Source: Adiantum capillus-veneris
Taxonomy: Eukaryota; Streptophyta; Polypodiopsida; Polypodiales; Pteridaceae
Assembly: GCA_014529385.2 (NCBI GenBank)
Contig: CM043950.1
Span: forward strand, 70,554,935 to 70,618,934
Direction: 5' to 3'
Length of the DNA: 64,000 nucleotides
Position 1 is the first letter of the stretch, and every line of letters starts with the position of its first letter. This document shows positions 22,360 through 33,083 of this stretch, piece after piece. The translations under genes were made by a program, and so were the position numbers. The notes beneath the pieces were generated by a model. The model was not told the origin of the DNA. It was given only the letters and a program-made list of their open reading frames with translations, and searched no databases.

Positions 22360-22924
22360 GCGTGGCCATTTGGGCAGTAGAAACACACACACACTCTCTG
22401 GCAAGCAGTCCCGGAAAATGCGCTGCAGTGCTGAAAGCAGTGTACGGACCTCCGCAATTTGCAGCGCAGAATGCGGTAGCAGGGCTGACGTGGCTGAGCA
22501 TACGGATTTTTGTGAATTACGGGCAGTAGTATGCACACTTGCTTTTTGCGCAAGAGAAATCCTAGGCTTTGGAGAAAGCTTTTTGAGAAATTGCTTTGTT
22601 TAAAGAGCTTTTGATTTTGGCAGCTTTTGGGGCTTTGCTTTTGGCATCCCTTGTAATGAGTAAATTAGTGGTTTGGGCTCCCACTTCTCAGAGCATTTGG
22701 ACGCAGAGTTTGAGAGTGAGACCCCTCCCACTTCTTGTACTTTGAGTTGCAAATTAATACAAAAAGAAATACCGAAAGGGGCGCCAGTCTTTGGGGCCAA
22801 TATCTCTAGGCACGGAACTTCGCCAGGCCGTGTCGAATCAATTGTGAACTATGAAGTGTTTTGGAAGTGAATCTCCGCTGTGTCGCGGTAGAATCTTTTC
22901 ATGGAGTGTCCAAGTTTGTTACGG
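22360..22924 (+). repeat. LTR (plus orientation) ending at a PBS
   Basis: The 3' boundary is set by the PBS beginning at 22925. The interior matches, in reverse complement, the LTR at 23640-24165: shared words include 'gacgtggct', 'gcttttggcatcccttgta', 'gcagagtttgagag', and 'aaagaaatacc' followed by 'aaaggggcgcca'. The 5' boundary near 22360 is approximate. Identity is clearly below that of a recent pair, so these are two elements of one family rather than two ends of one insertion. Confidence 0.7.
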
Positions 22925-22936
22925 TGGTATTAGAGC
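22925..22936 (+). promoter_or_regulatory. primer-binding site, initiator-Met-tRNA type (one mismatch)
   Basis: The plus strand reads TGGTATTAGAGC, differing from the standard TGGTATCAGAGC by a single C to T change. It follows the LTR and points into a leader that shows no Gag frame before the opposing element starts. Confidence 0.75.
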
Positions 22937-23626
22937 ACGGCCGATTTCTCTTCTATCGAAAAATCCGATTCTTTTCTCACGACACTTATGGATACAAACA
23001 GAGATTAGTCGACTTCCTCTGCATTTGGGGATGCGGGAAGAGATCACGAAGAAGATTCTCACGAGGAGTACTCAACTTCTTTTCAAGAGTTTTGTCGAGC
23101 TCTCTGCGAGTACTAGTTCCGCTTGTCTGCACTTGTCTGTCCTTTCAACTTTCCTCCTTACCTGAAAGGAGAATCAATGGCCTCGCGCTATCTCGAGTAA
23201 ATCTCATCAATCGAGTAATTCTTTAGGTGTTACGCAAATCGCCGGTCTCTGGAGTACTACTTGATCAATCTTTTCTCACATATGTCCACGTGCAGTCAAC
23301 GTTTGTACTCCGTTATAGCAAAATTTTCTACCAAGGATTTGTTCAAATCTTCAATCTTTTCTTCAGTTACGGTTTCGGATTTCAACTTTTATCTGCCTAC
23401 CCACCGAGAAGTGTTATCTCTGTTAGATTCTCCGCGAGAATCTATGTGTAATCTGGGGTTTTTTATGGCTTATGCCCTGTAAGATAGAGTGATGAAGAGG
23501 GGAGCGCCTGATGCGCGATGTACGAAGACACGTGGTTTGTCGGGACACGAAGTTTGATTCTTTTACCAAAAACCTGCGTGTGTTGCAAAAAGGATTTGAT
23601 CTTACGTAGAAGAATAATCTTTCTGA
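22937..23626. other. leader sequences of two opposed LTR elements
   Basis: This spacer lies between a plus-oriented PBS (22925) and a minus-oriented PBS (23627-23638), so it should contain the truncated leaders of both elements. The two ends share weak inverted similarity near the PBSs. Several overlapping plus-strand open frames occur, but none carries a Gag motif. No coding function is supported. Confidence 0.5.
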
Positions 23627-24165
23627 GCTTTGATACCACTGTAAGAGGCTTGGATGCTCCAAGCGAGAAATCAATAGCAACACATGAACGGAAACTTCAA
23701 AATAATTGATCTTTAATAGAGAGAGAGGGGGAGAGAGTCGGCACGGCCCGACGTAGTGCCCTGCCCAGAGTTATTGGCCCCAAAGTTTGGCGCCCCTTTT
23801 GGTATTTCTTTATCATTAATCATTTCCAAGTACAACTCCCGAGGCCCGAGGGACCTCTGCTCTCAAACTCTACGTCGAGATGCTCTGCAGAGTGAGGCCC
23901 CAAGGGCTCTTTTAAACAGTACAAGGGATGCCAAAAGCAGAGTCCCAAAAGCAATTAGTTCAAAAGCTTCAAGTTCCAAAAGCATCTAGTCCAAAAACTG
24001 GCAGCCAAAAGTTGCCAGCGCAAATCGCGAAATTCCGTATAGTCCCACGTCTGCCAGCCAACGCTTTTTGCGGGCATCCGTACAGCTAGCCACGTCAGCA
24101 GGGTTTTTTTAATTTCTTCTTTATGTTCCGTGGGCCCCATCAGATGGGACCCATAAGTTAAAACA
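23627..24165 (-). repeat. PBS and LTR (minus orientation)
   Basis: The minus strand at 23638-23627 reads TGGTATCAAAGC, an initiator-Met-type PBS with one mismatch. The LTR runs 24165 to 23640 on that strand, beginning TGTTTTAACTTATGGG and ending TCTTACA, about 526 bp. A (GA)-rich block lies at 23718-23738. It is homologous to, and inverted relative to, the LTR ending at 22924. The upper boundary is chosen on the TG...CA rule and is provisional. Confidence 0.65.
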
Positions 24166-24239
24166 ACTTAGAAGATCGTTTTTATCTGCTAGGTTTCTGT
24201 CCCGAGTGGTCAAGCCACATCATCACTTTGTGACATCTG

Positions 24240-25738
24240 TAATGCCAAAGATCACCTATAGATATCTTGATTGCTGAAGAAAGAGCATGGAGCATGTAGA
24301 GTCCGTTCTCCATTGAGCCCCCTTTGACCTCCTTGCCGGATTCACATCCTCTATAAAAATCACCTCCATCCCAAGCTTACACACCTCATGCACAAACATA
24401 TGATGAAATCTCAGCTTTGGAGTATAAAGTACCTTGGAGATCTGCATATCCCCTCTGCCGTCGGAAATCATCTCCATAGATCCCTTGCTCTGAATAGGAA
24501 TTTTAGATCTGTCGCCAATAAAAATAGTACCACAGTGTCGCCGCATGTTGGACAAAATATCCTTCGAAGGTGTCATGTGCCGTGAGGCACCACTATCTAG
24601 AATCCAATCACGACTATCTCAAACTGCAAGAGTCGACACAACCTTCGATGTCCCTGGAGAGTCCTCTGAACGTAGAATTCTTAAATGAACAAAGGTTGGT
24701 GACTGCACCACTGTTGCCGAAGAAGTCAAAGCATCTCGAACTCGCTTTGGGCACTTCTGCCAATAACGGCCCTTGTCCCTACAATTACTGCAATGGCGTT
24801 CTGCCTTCAAGGCTTCTTTTTTAGCATCACTCTTTTTTTCTTTGTTGTTGTTGCTTTTCTTCTTACCCTTCTGCTTGTTATTGGAAGAACCAGTCAAGGC
24901 TTTGGAGCCTTACTTCTTCCCCGTATTGAACCACTTCTCATGGTCCAGCACCATTGGAACAATCTGTCCCACAAAATAGTTCAGCAGGCCACTAGTCATC
25001 AGTGGAGGAAAAAAATTGGTTTACCGAGGATATAATTGGGCCAAAAGCTGGATGGCCATGTCCTGCGAACTGATAACCTTTCCCATATGAAGTATCTCTC
25101 GTTGAAGCTCTTGTATCTTGTTGATGTGATTCCCCATGGGGATGAGTTCTTCGCATTCAAGGTCCTCAATTGCACCTCCAGGGCTATCTGCTTTATTGGA
25201 GAAACTCGATCATACAGTGAAGAAAGCCGATCCCAAGTTAACTTCGTGTCCTTCAATCAATCGGATGTGATTGATGACTGATGGTGAACCATTGAGGATT
25301 ATGAAAGACCAGATTCGAGCATTCACACGCTCCCACAACTTCGCTCTCGTAGGGTCCTTTGGCTTTTGAAAGTTGCTTGAAATAAAGCCTCTAAGCTCAT
25401 AAGAGTCGAAGAGCGTAGTCATGGTCGCTTTCCAAATGGCATAGTTCTCGCCATTCAATTGCCAATCCGAGGGAAATGTAGGAAGGGTAGGTATCTTGAT
25501 TGGTTAATCATGTCGCCGGAGTAGATTTGGACCAATCTCTTCACTCCTCGTTGACGGGTGGTTTGCCACCATTGCCGGTCGCAACCTTAGGTTGTACTTC
25601 ATCACGGACCGAATTCATGTTAAAATCATCATTCCTCTCCATCATGTTGGAAAATTTGGACATGTGACGAGGGTAGGTCGAGGTAGAAGAGAGGAAAACT
25701 TCAAATTTGCTCACTTCAACCACAATCAGAATGAGCAA
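24240..25738 (-). pseudogene. Ty1/copia Gag and protease fragment
   Basis: On the minus strand, about 25470-25210 gives a copia Gag start ('NGENYAIWKATMTTL', 'LWERVNARIWSFIILN'). This continues with frameshifts to a basic lysine/asparagine stretch and a zinc knuckle at about 24790-24745 (CSNCRDKGRYWQKC). There the usual His is Arg, which a single base change explains. The protease follows at about 24590 ('DWILDSGASRHMTPS'), and the piece stops near 24240 before integrase. One stop, between Gag and protease, fits CGA to TGA. The element keeps its 5' half only. Confidence 0.85.
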
Positions 25739-25813
25739 ACCGTCACTTTTCGTCGTGGAAATTCAGCACCAAAACTTGCATAGATCACCAATTCGATTCG
25801 AGAGTACGCCGTG

Positions 25814-26084
25814 GCTCCAACACCATGTCAAATGTGCAGCGGGAAAGGGTTAATCGGGTAATAAACTCGTCTGCAACCGCCAACAAACCTCCTCTTGGGA
25901 CCCGGTAGCCAACGGATCTCCGATCTATCACGATAGATCTCCTCGTACACAAGCTCCTAGCAGGAACCGCCCATCATACAGGCACTGCAATCACCTGCAA
26001 GCACAAACACCGCGTGTAGAGTGTCTACACGCAAAGGATGTTAAAGTTATGGCATCTCAAGTGATCCCGCGTTGAAATCATGAT

Positions 26085-26169
<85 letters not shown>

Positions 26170-26204
26170 TGGGTCTCTCACGGCACGACAGAAACCGTGC
26201 AAGG

Positions 26205-26237
<33 letters not shown>

Positions 26238-26240
26238 GGT
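25814..26240 (-). repeat. PBS and LTR start of the copia element
   Basis: The minus strand at 25825-25814 reads TGGTGTTGGAGC, a degenerate initiator-Met PBS (three mismatches), directly after TTTGACA. On the plus strand the LTR therefore starts TGTCAAATGTGCAGCGGG at 25826. Its far end is not certain; it includes the (CT)n and (CA)n runs and I place it provisionally near 26240. No matching 3' LTR is present. Confidence 0.55.
26089..26234. repeat. (CT)n-(CA)n and second (CT)n microsatellite
   Basis: A pure (CT)n tract spans 26089-26148, changes without interruption into (CA)n to 26169, and a second (CT)n tract spans 26207-26234. Leucine/serine-rich frames here are artefacts of the repeat. Confidence 0.97.
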
Positions 26241-26245
26241 CTCAC

Positions 26246-26560
26246 TGTTTTTAGGGTTTTGAAATTGCCTTTTGGCTGTTTTTAGGGTTTCGTCACTATT
26301 TTTTTGTTGTTTTTAGGGTTTCGAAACTGTTTTTTTGCTGTTTTTTAGGGTTTCATCACTATTTTTTGCTGTTTTTTAGGGTTTGTCACTGTTTCTTGCT
26401 GTTTTTTAAGGTTTGTCACTGTTTTTTAGGGTTTCGTCACTGTTTTTTGTTGTCATTTAGGGTTTTAAGTCTGTGCTTTGCTTTTTTTTTTAGTAGGTTT
26501 CACAATCGTTTCTTGCTGTTTTTTAGGGTTTCTTACATTTTTCTTGTTGTTTTAGACTCT
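26246..26560 (+). repeat. minisatellite of about 31-bp units carrying TTTAGGG
   Basis: About nine or ten units of roughly 30-32 bp follow the pattern 'gttttttagggtttcgtcac' plus a T-rich tail 'tattttttgct'. Most units contain one TTTAGGGTTT, the plant telomere word, but never in direct tandem. The array ends just before a (CT)n tract and the LINE ORF1 start, so it probably forms the LINE 5' UTR or promoter repeat. Confidence 0.85.
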
Positions 26561-26569
26561 TCTTCTACT

Positions 26570-26572
<3 letters not shown>

Positions 26573-26602
<30 letters not shown>
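26573..26602. repeat. (CT)n tract before LINE ORF1
   Basis: A pure (CT)n run ends four bases before the ORF1 ATG at 26607. It resembles the (GA)n/(CT)n leaders in front of other open frames in this window. Confidence 0.95.
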
Positions 26603-26605
<3 letters not shown>

Positions 26606-26606
26606 C

Positions 26607-27516
26607 ATGGGAAGCGTCGAAGAAGTGCCAACGGCTTCCCCCACGTGTAAGAAGATGCATCCCTCACCGGCCGCCCACAAAGCCTCTTTTATGCGGACAG
26701 GGAAAAGGATGTCGGCAATAGAGAAGGAAATGAGAGAATGGAGAAACGAAGTTGAAGAGTGGAGGAAGGAGAGGAGCACTATTCTTCAAAGATGGACCGA
26801 AGAAAGAGATGACATGTGTAGGAGGATCGCTTCGCTCGAGGAGAAAGTGGTCATCCAAGATTCCATCATCCGAAATCTACAAGCAAAAACTCGCAACTCG
26901 AAGAAGGCGAAATTCAGCCATCCATGATGGAAGAATTGAATACCATGAGAGAAGAAATACGTGTTATCAAGGAAGGTGAGGAGAAGTCATGGGCCGTGGT
27001 CATTTCTGCAACACAAAAGAAAGTAGAGGAGGCCGAAAAATGGATTGAGGCCAAGAAAGGGAAAGGTAAGGAAGCTCCTTGTACACCCACTCTTATTAAC
27101 ATGACCCTCGAAGAGGAACAAAGAAGGAGGATGCGGGCTCTACATGTGAGGGTAACCGGCCTCAAGGACATAAACAATGTGGAAAAAGAGGTCACAAGCC
27201 TCACATCCATGATGGGGGTCGACAAGCCTTCACACACAGAGGCATGGAGAGTGGGCAAGAAGAGTGATGGCCCGGGAGAATCTTCGAAAGGGAGAGCTCT
27301 CATACTACGCTTCTCCTCCTTGGAAGAGAAGAAGGAATTCTTGAGAAAGAGGTCTACTCTCAAGAAGACAGGTATTTTTCTCGGTGATGATCTCACTCTC
27401 TCACAGCTTGCGCATATGAGACAGGTAATGCTAGAGATTACGGCGGCAAGGGAGAAGGGGAAGATGGCCTTTTACAGAGATGGTCGGGTAGTGATTGTAG
27501 AGCGGCGCTCTACATG
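26607..27516 (+). pseudogene. LINE ORF1 protein (coiled coil, RRM-like, C-terminal domain)
   Basis: Frame 26607-26927 starts MGSVEEVPTASPTCKK and runs into a strongly charged coiled coil (EMREWRNEVEEWRKERSTIL). A one-step frame change near 26900-26930 leads into 26924-27517, which continues the helix. It then shows 'RMRALHVRVTGL', 'EAWRVGKK', 'ALILRFSSLEEKKEFLRKR' and a C-terminal block 'GKMAFYRDGRVVIVERR'. This is the L1-type ORF1p layout: coiled coil for trimerisation, RRM-like fold, then a nucleic-acid-binding C-terminal domain. Such proteins bind the element RNA. Apart from the single frameshift it is well preserved. Confidence 0.8.
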
Positions 27517-27548
27517 ACGGTGTGAGACCTATGGGACCACACTGAACA

Positions 27549-28383
27549 TGGCTACTTGGAATTGTAATGGATCTATGAGGTTGGACATTGGTGCCTTTGA
27601 GGACAGTTTCACAGAGAGGGACATTGTTTTCTTCTCAGAGACTCATTAGGCCCCCGGACAGCTTATGCCACATGTGGTGGGATACATATGGGAAAGCCCA
27701 CAGGACAGTCGCGAGATCTGAACATGGGAGTAGAGGTTCAGGAGGAGTAGCAGTGCTATTTAGGGAGAAGTTACAACCACTACTACATATTATACGGAGA
27801 GATGATCATGCTAGATACATATGGGTGAGGTTGAGTCAATATATGTTGCATCCATAGGACAGTCGCCTTTCTCTATACTAGATGATGATATATGGGAGTT
27901 TTCTAGGATAGCATCCTTCTAGGGGACTTCAATGCCTGAACGGGCAACTCTCAGACAGTCTTCTACGACACTTCAGAGGAGATGCTTAGAGAGCTGGATG
28001 TGGGTGAGTTGGGGCTTGACAGATGCTCACATGACAGAGAGCAGACGGAGTATGGGAGATACCTCACGGAGATGACGACTGCACATGGGTTAGCCATACT
28101 TAATGGTTTACAGCGATTTCCTGGAGCAGACGGTTTCACATGCTTTCCACACAGACACGGGGCCAGTACAGTGGACTATGTTATGGCACAACCGAGCTTT
28201 ATTCCTTGTATTCAGGATTTCATAGTGGGAGTCAGACCAGTGGGCGTAGCAGTGGATCATGCACTTTTGACATTTTCTGTTTCATTTCAGTATAGTACAG
28301 CCCAAACATCAGGAGGTAGGTCTCATACCCGTTATACATTTACACCAGAGATTGACTCAGTTTATACAGAGGACATCGGATGA
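27549..28383 (+). pseudogene. LINE ORF2 N-terminus: APE-type endonuclease
   Basis: The frame begins 'MATWNCNGSMR' (endonuclease motif with the catalytic Asn) and continues 'RDIVFFSETH' (catalytic Glu) and 'SRGSGGVAVLFRE'. It then shows 'LLGDFNA' (Asp and Asn), 'STVDYVMA' and 'DHALLTFSV' (terminal Asp-His). These are the conserved blocks of LINE endonucleases, which nick target DNA. Stops and frameshifts occur near 27648, 27700 and 27940. The RT domain should start within a few hundred bases but is absent; an unrelated LTR-element leader begins at about 28390. Confidence 0.85.
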
Positions 28384-28389
28384 TGTCCT

Positions 28390-29000
28390 GACAGGAGGTA
28401 ACTTCGTCCTCTGTGAAAAACACAAGCCAAGAGGCTGCTGTCCACCCAAACAGAACTGTGAGGTCATGAAAACGCTGCTGTCCAGCAATTTTCAGCATGC
28501 TCGTACGCTCCCGGCATGGTCCAGAGGGGTGCAGAGGGTTTGGGGAGGGTGGTTAATCAAGGGAACAACCCCAGGTGGGCTGAAAACAAAGAAAACAGCA
28601 AGGGAGAATGGCTGGAATCTGTTGCAAATGAAGAGGAACAGGACCCACAATTCACTGGATGCCGAGCCGGTGGGGCAAAGATCTGTGGGTACTGCCCCCC
28701 CTTGGCTGAAAATGCTGATGCTCCCAGCCTGAAAACGCAAGCCAACCAAAAACGCTAGGGTCTGCTTGCCAAAAAACGCTGATGGTATGGGGCAATTCCG
28801 GCGACGAAAAGCCCTCATGTTGCTAGCGCTAGGTGTGGGGAGGGCATATTTGCAGTTCTCCAGCAAAAACGCAAGGTGCGGGTTGAGGTCTTCACGACTG
28901 ATGGCCTCGCTGATCTTGCTTCTTGGGAGGAGAACCTGATGTGGAGATGCACCTTGGATCATCAAGAGCCTCAAGCTGCTGATACCATGTGAGAGTGCGC

Positions 29001-29060
<60 letters not shown>

Positions 29061-29384
29061 AAACGCTAGCAGATGGGGAAGAGGGGGCATCGCCCCCCAT
29101 GACTACCATGAGCAAAAGACCCATACAATCAGTATGATCTCTATGAGATGAGAGATGGAAGTGGGTACCCCATAAATAGGTGCCCAAGGGGAGGTAGGGC
29201 AAGGCCTGATAAAAATCCCCATGACCCAATAGAAAAATGATATATGGAAATATATGAGGGCGCTCGGACAAAGTGGGCAGCGGGACCAGGTACAACCTAG
29301 ACTATGGGTGGCCAGCCCGGAGACATACTAGCCGTACAAGTATGCTCTAGACCTGTATAGCAGCAGAGTGGTGTAAGTCTAACA
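28390..29384 (-). mobile_element. 5' end of an LTR element (leader, PBS, LTR)
   Basis: The LTR runs 29384 to 28988 on the minus strand (about 397 bp), starting TGTTAGACTTACACC. It contains a TATA-like 'CTATTTATGGGG' (about 29184-29173) and ends with a long (GA)n tract (29003-29059 on plus) and CTCACA. The PBS follows at 28987-28975 (TGGTATCAGCAGC). About 600 bp of leader, with no convincing Gag, extends to a sharp join with the LINE at about 28390. Confidence 0.7.
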
Positions 29385-30400
29385 TGTGTGGGGTGGTTTG
29401 GGATAGCCGTGTGCTTGGGTGTGCAGGTGGGTGGAGTGGCACATCCCCGGTTGTCCTCAATGGGTGTACTGGGTTAGTTTGGATTGCCTTCTATTTAAAT
29501 TTTCCTTAAGGCAAGTGGATGCCTGGCCTTGCAGGCGGCTACCTTTCCACTCCGTGCTCGAGCGTTGGACCACTTTCTTATAGGTTTGTCGTAGTAGTGT
29601 TCTGCAACAATTAGCTTGACGGGTAGGGGTAAGCTTTTGCGTCTCGTTTTGTACTGTTTTCTTTGTCGATTTCTGTTTTTCAGATGGGGTGGCAAATCTC
29701 TCTCAAATTTTTACTGCTGCAGCTTTGTCCTCCCTAGCATGTATTCGCGCTTTTTCTAGCTTCTGGAGTTCGGTTGAGCATTTCTTATGGCAATTTTTTG
29801 AATCACCTTGAGCAAGGGATTAATCACAGGATTTTTGCTACCTTGTTTCTTCCAGATTTGTGAGGCTTGGCTTTCCTCTTTCTGTGTGAGGAGATCTTTC
29901 CGGGTTGTTCCTGGTAGCGTCTTAGTCTTCAGATGCTCAGTGTTGTTTTACTTGGTTGCATGCTCTGCATATGACTTTGACTTTCTTTAGTTGGCCCACT
30001 CATCATTGGACTGGTGGTGTCACTGGTTCATTTGGTCAGAAGTTGTCCAGCTCTGCTTCCTCTCAGTAGAATGTTAGGGCACCTTTTATTTTTTAAGTTT
30101 CTCCTCTTCGATTTGTATTCAAGGTTGTGCCCCATGAGCTTGGTTGGTACACGTTATGAAGAAGTGGACCAATAGGAAAAGGGTTGTGACATCACTTAGT
30201 GCGAAGCGGGACCCATTTTTTCGCTTCACATAGAAGTAGACGGTTTTTTTGGTTTTGATTTTTTTTTTTTTTTGGGGGGGGGAGGGGGGGGGGGGGGTGG
30301 GGGAGGTTCCCATTGCCATACTTATGCAGTTTGTTGAATCATTGTTTGTTCCACCCATGTTATTCAAGTTTAGCTTAAACTTTGCCACTTCATTACCTCT
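29385..30400 (+). other. weak coding-like traces, unknown; poly-T/poly-G tract
   Basis: From about 29682 one plus-strand frame shows protein-like stretches (for example SLACIRAFSSFWSSVEHFLW) interrupted by several TGA, TAA and TAG codons. No family is recognised. At about 30250-30306 a poly-T run is followed by G-runs totalling more than 30 G with few interruptions, a strong G-quadruplex candidate. Confidence 0.3.
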
Positions 30401-32730
30401 GAGTGCCCTTTATTTACTGAATAGATAATTTGAATCATTCAATGGGGATGACTTTGGAAAAATTGAGGCATGACAAACTTGGCATGTTCAATTTGCAAAT
30501 GTTCATGATCCATTGACTCTCTCCTTTATGGCACTCAACATAATATTGAGTCTTGTAAGCCCGCAATAAATAATAGTGCCATGCCACGATTTCTCGATGG
30601 AAGATTTCTTCACTTGCAAATCAGGAATACTCGCAATCTTTTCGACAATCTTATTAACATTTCTTTTGTAGTCTTAACCTTGTCTCTATTTCTTTTCTTT
30701 GCATTGGTAATGGTGGCTGAGACACAGCAATGGGAACTTTAGCCAGTGTGCTATACCTTAACACGCAAAATTTTCAGGGTGTGCATGCAATTAATCCGAG
30801 ACAAATTAGCAGCCGGAATATCACCTTAACAATATCATGTCATTTCCATGTGATATTTTACTAGAAAGCCTGTAAACAATGTATGGGACACAAGGCCTAA
30901 AAGAGTCTTTTAGAGAAAAACTATGTTTCCCGTTTTTGAACCACATGATAGTCATGCCATTTTTTTGGTCCAATGTGCACCCTTTTCAGTGACCGGATCT
31001 AGCGAGCCAATTTTGGTCCTCATTCCTTGGCAAGTCCATACTCTCAGTAGAAAATCCATTGTTTAAGGAGACTTTAATTGGGACATGTCATCCCATTATT
31101 ATGGACGTCCATACGAAGAACAACCTTTGGACTTTGGTCACACAATTTCTAGAACTCAAGTCTAGCACGTGGGTATAAACAAGTGGGACTTATGCTTGGG
31201 AGCAACTTAGTAGTGTGATACATAAATGGTTTTTGGTTAAGAGTGTTTTTAAGGGCACACGACTTGGATTGATGTTTTCGAAATAGTCCTCTTATTACTA
31301 GCTCGATCTTAACACTGTCTTGTGAAATGAAAGCACTCTTGTGGATTTAAGACACTTCTGCTATAAAATTGTGTATAATTATCAAGGTGTCTTAACTTAA
31401 AACACTTTTGAAGAAATATACCTTACTATATGAGTTGATAAGAAATAGCAAGGAAAAAAAATCAAAGATTAAAGATGTCTTTCCATGGTCATCTCTAACA
31501 ACTAATTTCTTGGGATGCACAAAATTGTCTAGATCTCTCAAAGGAAGACTAATTAATTTTTAGGCCAGCTGAAATCTCCTTGAAAAGCCCTCTATAGGTA
31601 TGTAATAGAGTTGTCAAGCCTCTATGACAAAACAAATTGAGTGCAACTGAAAGTACCATGTCAGTGAGTGTGTGTGTGTGTGTGTTGCGTATATTTTCAT
31701 ACTCTTCCTATGGTTTCCTCAATGCCTTAGTTTCTTCAAATGCCTTAATTGGGTATGATCACCTGACCAACAAATTATTGAGAAGTCGTGTATGTAGCTA
31801 TGTTGGCTACAAAATTGGTGACTTTGTGGTAATACCCTAGCCAATGTTGCTTTATTGCACAAGGAGTATCATATGCAATTATGAAATGGTTGTGAACAGC
31901 ATGTGTAAAACCAAGAGTGCATGTAAAGTTGTGTGGTGATATCCATGCCAATGTGAATGTATTGCTCGTAGAGCCTTGTATGCACTAGAAAAATTTGCAT
32001 TGAGTATGTGACACCATGTGTTAAGACATGTAGTGGACATGGGGTGTTGATTGTATGGACCATTTTCACATCTAAAGCTTGTGTTGCAATACGAGAGATA
32101 TGTACATTGCCAAGACTGTCAATTGACAATGCGAATGTACACATAATATCTTATGCTATATTAGGATTTAAAAATTCATCTTTTTTTTTCAATCTTGTAA
32201 AAGCTAGAGGAAATCCTAGATATGCATGCCGTTTTATAATATGTGAAAGGGCCTTTTGCCTAATCTCAAACCCAAAGCTCTCAACTTTCCGAGCTCTTGA
32301 GCGCAAGATTTCTGTAATGTTTGCACTTGCATGGTTGAGTTATGAATGTAATGGTGAATACATTTCTTTTGCTCTTTGTTGAGTCTTTCTCTTTGCTTGA
32401 AAGACTACATGCATGTGCATGTGTGTTTTGAGAGAGATGATCACTCCATTGTGTATGCTTGCACTCTTTTCAGTGTGTGCGCATTTGTGTGGAGTCCATG
32501 GTTGATTGAGGTGTGTGTGTGCATGCTACCTTGACGAGGCTTTGTAGATTGTAGTTTAAGATTGAGTGTATAGATACGGTGCACTCTATATTGCATGCTA
32601 CCTTGATGAGGCTTTCTAGATTGTTGTGAGTGTTAGTAGAGTAGCTCAAGTGTGTTTGTATCACCTTGTGGAGGCCATTAACATGACCTGATAGAAGAAT
32701 TGTCTCATGGGTTGACTGAGTAGCATACTA
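30400..32730. other. no recognisable gene; small duplication at 32520-32626
   Basis: No domain is recognised on either strand. A short (GT)n occurs at 31668-31685. The words 'gcatgctaccttga(c/t)gaggcttt' plus 'tagattgt' occur at about 32521 and 32594, giving a 73-bp-spaced direct repeat. An open frame at 32008-32382 (+) has no recognisable family. Confidence 0.5.
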
Positions 32731-32732
32731 AC

Positions 32733-33083
32733 AACACACAAACTCTAAAACCACAATCCAATGATTCATGTGCTGGTGATCCACAAACTCAGAATCCAAA
32801 GACCGATGATCCATAAACTATTGATTTGGAAATCGAAGTTCAAGAGAACTACATACCCTAATCTGCCAAAAGGAAGAAGCCCAAGCACAAGGCCCAAAGC
32901 AATCTTCAAAGGGAGGCTTCTCAAAATGTAGAAGCACAAAGGTCTACAAAGAGAAAATTCTCAATAGCTTCAACAATGAACTATAATTCTCACAAAGAAT
33001 GAGAGGCAACTCTAGGTTTTTCCGAGGAAAAGGACAGTCCTGTGGCAAAACCACTGGATCCACCAGTGATGGATAAAGGCTAG
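32733..33083 (+). pseudogene. decayed lysine/glutamine-rich coding remnant
   Basis: One frame stays coding-like for about 116 codons with only three internal stops, TAA, TAA and TGA. Each is explained by a single C to T change from CAA, CAA and CGA. It shows a repeated D-P-Q-T / P-K-T-D-D-P pattern, then a basic run (SAKRKKPKHKAQSNLQRE) that could be a nuclear signal or nucleic-acid-binding tail, then an acidic end. The family is unknown. Retroelement or host pseudogene are both possible. Confidence 0.45.

Noticed and set aside
26246-26560. Interstitial telomere array
   Set aside because: TTTAGGG occurs once per 31-bp unit, not in direct tandem, so it is a minisatellite rather than telomeric DNA.
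28492-29295. 267-codon minus-strand frame
   Set aside because: It spans an LTR, a (GA)n tract and a PBS, so it cannot be a protein gene; it is open mainly because of the repeat.
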